From Pseudomonadota bacterium (GTDB taxonomy: Bacteria > Pseudomonadota > Gammaproteobacteria > Steroidobacterales > Steroidobacteraceae), in contig QGUX01000067.1 of assembly GCA_003242275.1 (NCBI GenBank), positions 1 through 14,177 on the forward strand: 14,177 nucleotides of DNA, written 5' to 3'. Numbering within the stretch: position 1 is the first letter of the stretch; every line of letters begins with the position of its first letter. Under the pieces are notes generated by a model. It searched no databases, was not told the origin of the DNA, and worked only from the letters and a program-made list of their open reading frames with translations. Below are positions 6,984 to 14,177 of this stretch, piece after piece. Made by a program: the position numbers and the translations under genes.

Positions 6984-7307
6984 ATGCCCATTCCCTGGAA
7001 GCAACTGCTGACGTTCACCCCGCAGATCATCGATCTGTCGCGTGAACTGCTCAGGCGCGCGCGCAGCAAGCCGGAGGAAGGCCAGCTCGTGCGCGCCGCC
7101 GATCCGGGAGACCTCGCGCAACGCGTCACCGCGCTGGAGGAGAACGAGCGCCGCCAGGCCGAACTGGTGGAGCGCATGGCCACGCAGCAGGCCGAGCTGT
7201 CGCGCGCCGTGGTGACGCTGCATCGCCGGCAGCGCTGGCTGATCATCGCCGTGGTGGCGCTGGCGCTGGCGCTGGCCTGGCGGCTGTCGTTGGGCCCGGC
7301 CGGCTGA
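6984..7307 (+). CDS. Small coiled-coil protein with C-terminal membrane anchor, unknown function
   Basis: The product is 107 residues. The N-terminus PWKQLLTFTPQIIDLSRELLRR looks amphipathic. Residues about 42-82 are charged and heptad-like (LAQRVTALEENERRQAELVERM), a likely coiled coil. A single helix (about 85-99, LIIAVVALALALAW) is close to the C-terminus, as in tail-anchored proteins. No known family is recognised. It follows the sigma/membrane-protein pair by 34 nt on the same strand and may be co-transcribed. The ATG at 6984 was chosen over the GTG at 6981 because GGAAA (6976-6980) is better spaced. It ends 9 nt before the convergent dehydrogenase stop. High-GC third positions match its neighbours and support real coding. 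Confidence 0.75.
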   Translation: MPIPWKQLLTFTPQIIDLSRELLRRARSKPEEGQLVRAADPGDLAQRVTALEENERRQAELVERMATQQAELSRAVVTLHRRQRWLIIAVVALALALAWRLSLGPAG

Positions 7308-7322
7308 CCGCGCCGGTCAGTC
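7302..7322. terminator. Hairpin spanning two convergent stop codons
   Basis: CTGACC (7304-7309) and GGTCAG (7315-7320) form a perfect stem around a GCGCC loop. One G-T wobble and one further G-C pair extend it. Each arm contains one gene's TGA stop (plus-strand small protein and minus-strand dehydrogenase). A symmetric stem at the meeting point of convergent genes suits a two-way terminator, but there is no T-run, so intrinsic termination would be weak. Confidence 0.35.
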
Positions 7323-8282
7323 CAGCCTGCCGAAACGCTCCAGCTTGTCCAGCAGGCCCTTCTTGGCCAGCTCCGAGGCATAGATGTCGGGCGTGATCGC
7401 CTGCGTGGCGAGGCGCCGTCCCTCCGGTACCGGCTCCTTCGAGAAGGAGTTGAGCATCAGCATCACGCGCTCGCGCACCGCCGGCTCGAACTCCGGGTGC
7501 GTGAGGATGTACAGATCGTTGCGGCGGATGCCCTCGAGCACCAGCCGGCCCGCCTCCATCGGGTCCATGGCCACGGCCATGATGTCGATCGGCGGCGCGC
7601 CGGGCTTGAGCGGCGGCGGCTTCACCTCGCCGCGCGCGCCATGGGAGGCGGGGCGATTCCTCTCCACGTCGAAGATGCTCGACTTCACCAGCCCCGGGCA
7701 GAACACCGACACGCCGATGTTGCGTCCCTCCATCTCGGTGCGCAGGGACTCCATCATGCCCACCACCGCGAACTTGGCCGTGGCATAGACACCCAGCGTG
7801 CCGGCCACGATGCCGGCCGAGGAGGACGTGGAAACGATGTGCCCACCCTGGCCGTGCGCCAGCATGCGCGGCAGGAAGGTGCGCACGCCGTTGAACACGC
7901 CGTTGATGTTCACATCCATGGCCCAGTCCCAGTCCTGCCAGCTCACATTTGACAGAAGCGCCGGCAGGCCGATGCCGGCGTTGTTGACCAGCAGGTGCAC
8001 CGGGCCGAACAGCCGCTCGGCCTCGTCCGCCGCGCGCGGCATGGCCTCGCGGTCGGTGGTGTCGAGGTGGATGGCGTGCACGCCCGGGTTGTCCTTCGGG
8101 AAGGACGCCAGCGCCGCGTCACGGTGGGCCTCGTTCTTGTAGGTGAACACCACCTTCATGCCGGCCGCCGACAGCGTGCGGGCGATGCCGAGGCCGATGC
8201 CGCTGGATCCACCGGTGACGAAGGCGGTCTTGCCCGCGACTTCCGCGAGCGGTGTCTGGACTGCCGGAACAGCTGCGCGCAT
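7317..8282 (-). CDS. Short-chain dehydrogenase/reductase (SDR), classical type
   Basis: This 321-residue NAD(P)-dependent oxidoreductase has a Rossmann cofactor motif TGGSSGIG (23-30), an acidic Asp at 74 (HLDTTD) near adenine, the NNAG motif (100-103), the active-site Ser of STSSSAG (151-157), the catalytic Tyr166-x3-Lys170 (YATAK) and the PG motif (196-197). All catalytic residues are present. It is longer than the usual 250 residues, with about 70 additional C-terminal residues that follow the MDPMEAGRLVLEGIRRNDLYI stretch common in SDRs of unknown substrate. The ATG at 8282 has a strong GGGGGGAAAG site. It stands alone, divergent from the TauE/SafE permease. The substrate cannot be predicted. 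Confidence 0.94.
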   Translation of the reverse strand: MRAAVPAVQTPLAEVAGKTAFVTGGSSGIGLGIARTLSAAGMKVVFTYKNEAHRDAALASFPKDNPGVHAIHLDTTDREAMPRAADEAERLFGPVHLLVNNAGIGLPALLSNVSWQDWDWAMDVNINGVFNGVRTFLPRMLAHGQGGHIVSTSSSAGIVAGTLGVYATAKFAVVGMMESLRTEMEGRNIGVSVFCPGLVKSSIFDVERNRPASHGARGEVKPPPLKPGAPPIDIMAVAMDPMEAGRLVLEGIRRNDLYILTHPEFEPAVRERVMLMLNSFSKEPVPEGRRLATQAITPDIYASELAKKGLLDKLERFGRLD

Positions 8283-8321
8283 GGCTTTCCCCCCCAGGAT
8301 TCAAAGGCCTCGAATAGCGCT

Positions 8322-8334
8322 GAATCATTGATTC
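8322..8334. promoter_or_regulatory. Perfect inverted repeat GAATCA-T-TGATTC, candidate operator
   Basis: This lies in the 132-nt divergent region between the dehydrogenase and the permease gene, 40 nt upstream of the dehydrogenase ATG. On the minus strand it overlaps a possible -10 box (CAGAAT, complement of 8331-8336), with TTGCTG 18 nt further upstream as a weak -35. A dimeric repressor bound here would block the dehydrogenase promoter. It is AT-rich relative to its surroundings. Confidence 0.35.
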
Positions 8335-8414
8335 TGCAGCGGCTTATGCGCTCGCAGCAACAATAAATGGGGTTGTGCCGGCCCGCCGGAATCGCGGATG
8401 CTGCGCGACCCCTT

Positions 8415-9398
8415 ATGGAAGACGCGCGCGCACAATATTTGCCCGACGAGATCGAGCGCGAGCACGTCGAGCTGGGTCTTCCGCCGGTCGAGGAAGAGGT
8501 CGCGAGGGCCCGCAAGTCCCCGCTGCTGCAGGTCATCACCTACGTGGTGATGGCGATGCTGGTGGCACTGGCCGGGTACCTGCTGTACCTGCTGTTCTCC
8601 GGCCAGCACCAGCGCACCGCCACCCAGATCCTGCTCGACACCGTGCAGGATCCGGCCTTCTGGTCGGCCTTCGGCGTGGGCCTCGTGGCGCAGATGATCG
8701 ATGGCGCGCTGGGCATGGCCTATGGCGTCACCGCGAGCAGCTTCCTTTTGGCCACCGGGGCCTCGCCGCTGGTCGCCAGCGGCGCCACGCACCTGGCCGA
8801 GGTGTTCACCACCGGCATCTCCGGCGTGTCACACCTGCACATGGGCAACGTCAACAAGAAGCTGTTCTTCAGCCTGGTGATCCCCGGCGTCACCGGCGGG
8901 CTGCTGGGCACCTACGTGCTGGGCAACATCGACGGCGGCGTGCTCAAGCCCTGGATCAGCGGCTACCTGCTCCTGATGGGCCTGTACGTGCTGGCCAAGG
9001 CCTTCCGCAGGATCGTGCTGGTGAAGACCGACGTGCGGCCCTCGCGGGTGGCGCCGCTGGCCCTGTTCGGCAGCTTCATGGATGCCACCGGCGGTGGCGG
9101 CTGGGGGCCCATCGTGACCACCTCGCTGGTGGGCGCCGGGCATGATCCCCGCACCACCATCGGCTCGGTGAACTTCGCCGAGTTCTTCCTGACCGTGGCC
9201 GTGTCGGCGGCGTTCTTCTCCATCCTGGACGCCAGCATCTGGCTGACCGTCTCCGGGCTGGTGCTGGGGGGCATGTTCGCCGCCCCGTTCGCGGCCTACG
9301 TGACCGGGCACGTGAAGACCCGCTACCTGATGGTGCTGGTCGGGACGCTGATCAGCGGCATCAGCGCCTGGACCCTGTACAGGTCGCTGGTGGGTTAA
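8415..9398 (+). CDS. TauE/SafE (TSUP) family membrane permease
   Basis: The product is 327 residues with about eight hydrophobic segments. It shows the internal duplication of TSUP transporters: GLVAQMIDGALGMAYG (about 89-104) in the first half and GSFMDATGGGGWGPIV (about 219-234) in the second. Members export or import small anions such as sulfite or sulfoacetate; the substrate is not predictable here. A charged cytoplasmic N-terminus of about 35 residues (DEIEREHVELGLPPVEEEVARARK) precedes the first helix (about 38-60) and is longer than usual. The start is uncertain: ATG 8415 gives MEDARAQYLP, and an in-frame ATG at 8367 would add 16 residues. Neither has a good ribosome binding site. A hairpin follows at 9416-9431. 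Confidence 0.9.
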   Translation: MEDARAQYLPDEIEREHVELGLPPVEEEVARARKSPLLQVITYVVMAMLVALAGYLLYLLFSGQHQRTATQILLDTVQDPAFWSAFGVGLVAQMIDGALGMAYGVTASSFLLATGASPLVASGATHLAEVFTTGISGVSHLHMGNVNKKLFFSLVIPGVTGGLLGTYVLGNIDGGVLKPWISGYLLLMGLYVLAKAFRRIVLVKTDVRPSRVAPLALFGSFMDATGGGGWGPIVTTSLVGAGHDPRTTIGSVNFAEFFLTVAVSAAFFSILDASIWLTVSGLVLGGMFAAPFAAYVTGHVKTRYLMVLVGTLISGISAWTLYRSLVG

Positions 9399-9415
9399 TA
9401 TCCTTTGGTGAGCGC

Positions 9416-9431
9416 GGGCCGGGTTCGGCCC
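9416..9431 (+). terminator. GC-rich stem-loop between permease gene and tRNA
   Basis: GGGCCG and CGGCCC pair around a GGTT tetraloop, 17 nt after the permease stop and 20 nt before the tRNA. No T-run follows, so it may be a weak terminator or a processing element in a tRNA precursor. Confidence 0.3.
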
Positions 9432-9451
9432 CCCGCAGGAATCTTCCGGGT

Positions 9452-9525
9452 GCGGGTGTAGTTCAATGGTAGAACTGCAGCTTCCCAAGCTGCTAACGTG
9501 GGTTCGATTCCCATCACCCGCTCCA
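9452..9525 (+). tRNA. tRNA-Gly (anticodon CCC)
   Basis: A full cloverleaf can be drawn. The acceptor stem is GCGGGTG (9452-9458) with CACCCGC (9515-9521). The D stem is GTTC/GAAC around AATGGTA. The anticodon stem is GCAGC/GCTGC (9477-9481, 9489-9493) with loop TTCCCAA, giving anticodon CCC at 9484-9486. The T arm is GTGGG/CCCAT with loop TTCGATT. The discriminator base is T9522 and CCA is encoded (9523-9525). It reads codon GGG. Confidence 0.97.
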
Positions 9526-9551
9526 ACCTCCCCTCCGCTTCGCTTCGCCCT

Positions 9552-10241
9552 TCAGCGTGAAGCCCCCAATGCGAGGTGGGGGATCCACGGTGCAAACAAG
9601 GCTTCGGCCGAGGACGCGCCAGTGACCTGCTGGCTGCAGTGGATCGTGATGCCATGGCGGTCGTCGCCCGCGATCGCGATGAGCACGCCTTCGTCGGACT
9701 GCCCCTGCGGGGGGACCTGGATCACGTAGCGGCCGCCGTCGGGCAACCGGCCGACCACGGGAAGGACTTCGACGCCGCCCATCATTTCGAGCAGGTCCGC
9801 CCTCGCCTGCAACATCAGGTCGCGATGCTGGAAACCCATCTCGATGGGCGTGCGGTGGTTGGCGCTGGCCATCTGCAGGGTGAGTTGCGCGACCGGGAGC
9901 AACTCGCGCGCCTGCAAGTCCGCGGGAATCTGGGCCTGCATGTCGGTCAGGGTCAGGCGGCAGGAATGCCCGCCGCCCTCGTAGTCAACCTCGGCCAGCA
10001 GCCAGTCGCATCTGCGCGATCCACGATTCATGCCCGCGATGGCGGCGGCCGTGGGCAGCCTGGATGCCACGGCATTGCCCTCGCAGGTGTTCTCCGACGC
10101 TGTTCCCACGACGCCGGCCGGTTCCGCCTCGCCCTGCCCTTCAGATTCGCGGGCGACTCCATGGTCCGCTGCTTCGCATCCGGCGAACACAAGCAGCGAC
10201 GCAAGCAGGGGGCCCCGCCAGGATTGGCGATCCAGTGGCAC
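9552..10241 (-). CDS. Hypothetical lipoprotein
   Basis: The product is 229 residues with a lipoprotein signal: a hydrophobic stretch (PLLASLLVFA) then a lipobox FAGC with Cys22 as the acylated residue. Phe at -3 is atypical. A Gly/Glu/Ala-rich linker (about 27-50) precedes a folded domain. Four more Cys (53, 78, 94, 202) could form two disulfides in the periplasm. I recognise no family. The second half has a predicted helix (MGFQHRDLMLQARADLLEMM) and beta strands (RYVIQVPPQGQSDEGVLIAI). The start is a GTG at 10241, supported by GGGAG 9 nt upstream; the ATG 7 nt further upstream is out of frame. It is divergent from the GNAT gene and ends 27 nt after the tRNA. Confidence 0.72.
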   Translation of the reverse strand: MPLDRQSWRGPLLASLLVFAGCEAADHGVARESEGQGEAEPAGVVGTASENTCEGNAVASRLPTAAAIAGMNRGSRRCDWLLAEVDYEGGGHSCRLTLTDMQAQIPADLQARELLPVAQLTLQMASANHRTPIEMGFQHRDLMLQARADLLEMMGGVEVLPVVGRLPDGGRYVIQVPPQGQSDEGVLIAIAGDDRHGITIHCSQQVTGASSAEALFAPWIPHLALGASR

Positions 10242-10442
10242 CGATCATGTCTCCCGTAGTTCATGGAAGTCTCGGCCTCTCCAGCACCGGCAGCAATACG
10301 CAAATGTGGCGGAGTTGCACGGAAATGCTGTTTACGATCACGATCCTCGCATGCGCTACCCTCATGCGGGATTCGCGTTTTCGAAGCAGCGTCCGGTCCC
10401 GGATGCGGACCATTGCGCCCTGGATACCAAACACGAACAGGC

Positions 10443-11147
10443 ATGCGTCCGCAGATCATGGGAGACATTGGCTGGCGACTGGCCGAGGGATACCGTCCCG
10501 GACTCCTCGGGACATGCGTGCGGCTCCATGCGGACTTCTACTCCCGGCAGGCCGGTTTCGGCGCCTTCTTCGAAGGACAGGTCGCGGTCGGCATGGCGGA
10601 GTTCCTGCGGCGCCTCGACCGTCCCCGGAACGGCATCTGGTCCGCATTCGCCGGCGGGCGGATGCTCGGATGCATCGCCATGGACGGCGAGGACCTGGGG
10701 CGGAATGCCGGCCATCTCCGCTGGTTCATCGTGGATGGGGCGTGCCGTGGCCTGGGTATCGGCAAGGCCCTGCTCGCGACCGCGCTGCGGTTCGCGGACA
10801 CGGCCGGTTTCGAGGAAGTCGAGCTGTGGACCTTCTCCGGCCTGGACGCCGCGCGCCATCTCTACGAACGGGCCGGCTTCCGGCTTGTGGAGGAAGCAAC
10901 GGGCAACCGTTGGGGCGCGCAGGTGCGGGAGCAGCGCTTCATTCGGCCGCGGCACGGACTCCAGCCCCCGGCCGTCCTGGGCGAGCGCGAGCTGGTGTTT
11001 CCCGGCGATCCGGGCAACGGCCCCTGCAACAGCCTCGGCAACATCCGCAGCGATCCGCACATCGGCACCGAGGCGGGCGCCGGCGCAGGCAAGCCGCGCG
11101 CGCCGGGGGCAGACGCGCCGGCCGCTGCCTGCGCCAGGCGCCCGTGA
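10443..11147 (+). CDS. GNAT family N-acetyltransferase with unusual C-terminal tail
   Basis: The product is 234 residues. Residues about 10-170 match the GNAT domain often found fused behind MarR regulators: GWRLAEGYRPGLLG start, LDRPRNGIWSAF, DGEDLG, HLRWFIVD, the acetyl-CoA motif CRGLGIGKALL (R102, G105, G107), LWTFSGLDAARHLYERAGFRLVEE and end EQRFIRPR. No MarR domain is encoded upstream, so this is a stand-alone acetyltransferase. The last 64 residues (171-234) go beyond the usual end and become Gly/Ala/Arg/Pro-rich, suggesting a lost stop or a frameshift near 10950. The ATG at 10443 was chosen as the first plausible start before the conserved N-terminus; ATG 10458 is possible, and neither has a strong ribosome binding site. 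The acceptor substrate is unknown. Its TGA directly abuts the convergent gene's stop. Confidence 0.85.
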   Translation: MRPQIMGDIGWRLAEGYRPGLLGTCVRLHADFYSRQAGFGAFFEGQVAVGMAEFLRRLDRPRNGIWSAFAGGRMLGCIAMDGEDLGRNAGHLRWFIVDGACRGLGIGKALLATALRFADTAGFEEVELWTFSGLDAARHLYERAGFRLVEEATGNRWGAQVREQRFIRPRHGLQPPAVLGERELVFPGDPGNGPCNSLGNIRSDPHIGTEAGAGAGKPRAPGADAPAAACARRP

Positions 11148-12152
11148 TCAGAGCGCCAGCGCCTCCTCCAGCACCGAGTAGTCGATCAGCTTCGCCAGCT
11201 CCTCGCGGCTGCGCGGCTCGCGGTTCATGTTCTTCGCCACCCATTGCTCCTCGGTCTCCAGCACGTCGAGCATGTCGGGGATGATGTGCACCGGGAATTC
11301 CATCTCCGGCCAGCCCCAGCCGATCTGCTCGTGGGTGTACCGGGTGATGCTGGAGACATGCGGCCAGTATTTCTCCGGTTCCTTCTTCAGCGCCGCGCTG
11401 GCATCGGCCACGGCGCGCACGAAGCGCACGATGGCGCGGCGCTTTTCGGGATCGGCGAGGTCGGGCGCGCGGGCGTGCAGGTTGAACACCTCGCGGTAGA
11501 CGCTGCGATCCTGCAGCACGATGGCGTCGTCGCCGAGCTTGTGGATGGCGTCCTCGGGCTCGGGTTCCCAGATCGAGATCACGTCCACCTCGCCCTTCTG
11601 CAGGGCGTCGGACATCAGGTCGATGGATTCGAGCACGCTGGCGCCGCGCGGCAGGTTCACGAGGGTGACCTCGTCCTCGGAGATGCCGGCATGGCGCAGC
11701 ATGGCGACGAGGTAGTAATGGGCCGAGGTCATGCGCGGGGTCATGATGCGCTTGCCGCGCAGGTCGGCGAGTGAGTTGATGCCGGCGGACTTCCTGCCGA
11801 CCAGGCGGTAGAAGCTCTCGGTCACCGTCATGATGATGCGCAGGTCGGGATTGCGGATGGACTCGCGCAGCAGCTGGGTCTCGGCATTGGTGGCGAGGTC
11901 GGCCTCGCCGGAGGTGATGCGCGGGATGCCGCCCTCGTCCACGTTGACCTGCACCGGGTAGAAGCTGTTGGCGGCCACGAGGACGGGCGAGAGCTCGATC
12001 CAGTAGCTGCCCGAGACCCTGATGGGCGCCAGCGGCGCCTGCCGTGCCTCCTCACGGGAGGAGCCCGAAGAGCAGGCCCCGAGTGCAAGGCCGGCCGCAG
12101 CCAGCAGGGCGAGGCGCAAGGGCGTCGGGAGCAGGGATCCAATCCTTTTCAT
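11148..12152 (-). CDS. NMT1/SsuA-like ABC substrate-binding lipoprotein, orphan
   Basis: The product is 334 residues. The signal MKRIGSLLPTPLRLALLAAAGLALGAC carries a lipobox LGAC with Cys27, so it is a lipid-anchored periplasmic binding protein. The mature part resembles type-2 periplasmic binding proteins of the nitrate/taurine/thiamine-precursor class: IRVSGSYWIELSPVLVA, a GGIPRITSGEADLATNAE stretch, LADLRGKRIMTP, the hinge-to-lobe MLRHAGISEDEVTLVNLP and KGEVDVISIWEPEPEDA. Ligands of this class are sulfonates, nitrate, bicarbonate or pyrimidine precursors; none can be assigned here. No permease or ATPase gene is adjacent. The ATG at 12152 was chosen because GGAAG lies 9 nt upstream; the ATG at 12161 has no spacing. 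It ends exactly where the convergent GNAT gene ends. Confidence 0.9.
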   Translation of the reverse strand: MKRIGSLLPTPLRLALLAAAGLALGACSSGSSREEARQAPLAPIRVSGSYWIELSPVLVAANSFYPVQVNVDEGGIPRITSGEADLATNAETQLLRESIRNPDLRIIMTVTESFYRLVGRKSAGINSLADLRGKRIMTPRMTSAHYYLVAMLRHAGISEDEVTLVNLPRGASVLESIDLMSDALQKGEVDVISIWEPEPEDAIHKLGDDAIVLQDRSVYREVFNLHARAPDLADPEKRRAIVRFVRAVADASAALKKEPEKYWPHVSSITRYTHEQIGWGWPEMEFPVHIIPDMLDVLETEEQWVAKNMNREPRSREELAKLIDYSVLEEALAL

Positions 12153-12184
12153 GAGCCGCATCTTCCTGTTCAGCAAGTGGATTG

Positions 12185-12200
12185 CCCCGCTGGCGCGGGG
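12185..12200 (-). promoter_or_regulatory. Leader hairpin upstream of the binding-protein gene
   Basis: CCCCGC and GCGGGG pair perfectly around a 4-nt loop, 33 nt before the ATG at 12152, and could form in its 5' leader. No T-run follows on the minus strand. A second GC palindrome, GGCCGC-A-GCGGCC (12282-12294), lies further up in the same 257-nt gap and may belong to the end of the SnoaL transcript. No clear promoter or small gene is seen in 12153-12409. Confidence 0.3.
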
Positions 12201-12409
12201 GCGCATGAACCTAACACTAAGGAAGCGCCGGGAAGGCCTTTTGCGTGAATCGGATCAAGTGCTGGCGCAGTGCGGAAGGGCGGCCGCAGCGGCCAGGCTT
12301 CGGAAACCGCAATCATGCGGCGGGAAGCCAGCGACGTCCCCCGGTGGTTTACCCGTGCACCAGCGGGCCCCGCGCCCATGGCGTGAAGGTCGACGAGCAG
12401 GACTGATCT

Positions 12410-13000
12410 TCACCTGTCCTGCTTCGCGGACTTCTCCAGCAGGGGCTCGTAGCGTTCCGGATGGGTCACCGGGTTGATGAACGGGAAGGTCTCGCGGCCC
12501 TTCGACTGTTCGTTGTAGGTGCGGCGCGAGGCGTACAGCCACTCGCCATCGATCTTCACCAGCCGGTCCATGTAGTGGCCGTGGCCGGCGATGCGCGGCT
12601 CGACGCCGCTGATCAGGACCCACGTCGCCTGCGCCACAGCGGAAAGTCCGTCCTCCGCCACGTCGATCACCATCGACGAGATGAAGTGCTTGGCATGGCC
12701 GTTGCCCCGTCCGTCGCTGCCCTCCGGCAGGTTCGACATCGCGCGCTCGCGCATGTCGCGGATGACCTGGGCGATCTGCTCGCGGCCCACGGCCTGGCCA
12801 CCGCCATAGGTCAGCACGCCATCAGGTGCGAAAGCCGCGGCATAGGCCTCGGGATCGCGCCAGTCGAGCGCGAATATGTACTTGTAGGCCAGCTGCTCGA
12901 TGTCGGCGCGCTCCTGCGCGGTGGGATTGCGCGCCGCGGCCGGCAGGGCGAGCAGCGCGCAGGAAAGGAGCAACAGCGGACGCAAGATGGACGGTCGCAT
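12410..13000 (-). CDS. Exported SnoaL/NTF2-like protein
   Basis: The product is 196 residues. A signal peptide (basic MRPSILRP, hydrophobic LLLLSCALLALP, cleavage near AAA-R at 23) sends it to the periplasm or outside. Residues about 26-165 fit the SnoaL-like (NTF2) cone fold: helical start AQERADIEQLAYKYIFALDWRD, FAPDGVLTYGGG, VGREQIAQVIRDM, a strand with HFISSMVIDV, then ATWVLISG and GHYMDRLVKIDGEWLYASRR. The 'YxxALDWRDxxxYxxxFxPDG' pattern is typical of ring-hydroxylating dioxygenase beta-like or dehydratase-like members; the real activity is unknown. The tail (YEPLLEKSAKQDR) is charged. The ATG at 13000 has a good AGGAGA site 7-8 nt upstream. It lies 101 nt downstream of the RND gene, same strand, perhaps with its own promoter. 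Confidence 0.9.
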   Translation of the reverse strand: MRPSILRPLLLLSCALLALPAAARNPTAQERADIEQLAYKYIFALDWRDPEAYAAAFAPDGVLTYGGGQAVGREQIAQVIRDMRERAMSNLPEGSDGRGNGHAKHFISSMVIDVAEDGLSAVAQATWVLISGVEPRIAGHGHYMDRLVKIDGEWLYASRRTYNEQSKGRETFPFINPVTHPERYEPLLEKSAKQDR

Positions 13001-13101
13001 GGAAGGGTCTCCTCTGCCAGCACGTGAGGGCGCCGAGCTTGGCGCGACGCCCCCACCGGCGCAAGCGCGGCACGAAACCGCCGGCACCAGGCCACGAGGC
13101 C

Positions 13102-14177
<1,076 letters not shown>

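Noticed and set aside
9452..9600. tRNA-Gly 3' end as an integration (att) site.
   Set aside because: No direct repeat of the tRNA 3' end and no integrase gene was found in the window.
9395..9655. Minus-strand open frame containing the stretch MGIEPTLAAWEAAVLPL.
   Set aside because: It is the antisense translation of tRNA-Gly, a well-known spurious protein in databases.
12170..12379. Small minus-strand frame in the gap between the SnoaL and binding-protein genes.
   Set aside because: It has no ribosome binding site, no recognisable motif, and composition unlike the neighbouring genes.

Overview
The window is GC-rich with strong third-position G/C bias, packed genes and many 4-nt stop/start overlaps. 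This suggests a high-GC proteobacterium. A GloVer-repeat protein with a GlyGly-CTERM-like tail, an HME-RND pump and a TauE/SafE permease fit a gammaproteobacterium of the Xanthomonadales/Nevskiales/Steroidobacter kind, but no marker gene fixes the taxon.

Left block (1-5732, all minus strand). Read in the direction of transcription it holds a Yip1-family membrane protein, a membrane fusion protein (MFP), an ABC ATPase and a MacB/FtsX-type permease. All four are within 2 nt of each other or overlap by 4 nt. A short gap carrying a possible extended -10 element follows, then a secreted GloVer-repeat protein, then the start of a methylenetetrahydrofolate-reductase-like gene whose start lies inside the GloVer gene. 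The order Yip1-MFP-ATPase-permease is that of the Bacillus subtilis yknWXYZ toxin-resistance operon.

Middle block (5865-7307, plus strand). A small ECF sigma factor diverges from the Yip1 operon across 132 nt that carry two strong inverted repeats. It overlaps (ATGA) a four-helix membrane protein that is a candidate partner or anti-sigma factor. A short coiled-coil protein with a C-terminal membrane helix follows. The combination of ECF sigma, membrane partner and divergent yknWXYZ-like exporter looks like an envelope-stress or antimicrobial-peptide response module and is the most interesting part of the window.

Right block (7317-14177). A short-chain dehydrogenase (minus) is convergent with the small protein and divergent from a TauE/SafE-family permease (plus). 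Then come tRNA-Gly(CCC), an unrecognised lipoprotein (minus), a GNAT acetyltransferase (plus), an orphan NMT1/SsuA-like substrate-binding lipoprotein (minus), an exported SnoaL-like protein (minus) and the C-terminal third of a CzcA/CusA-type RND pump (minus, cut by the right edge).

No insertion sequence, phage gene, CRISPR array or rRNA is visible. No stretch longer than 300 nt lacks a gene; the longest gap is 12153-12409.
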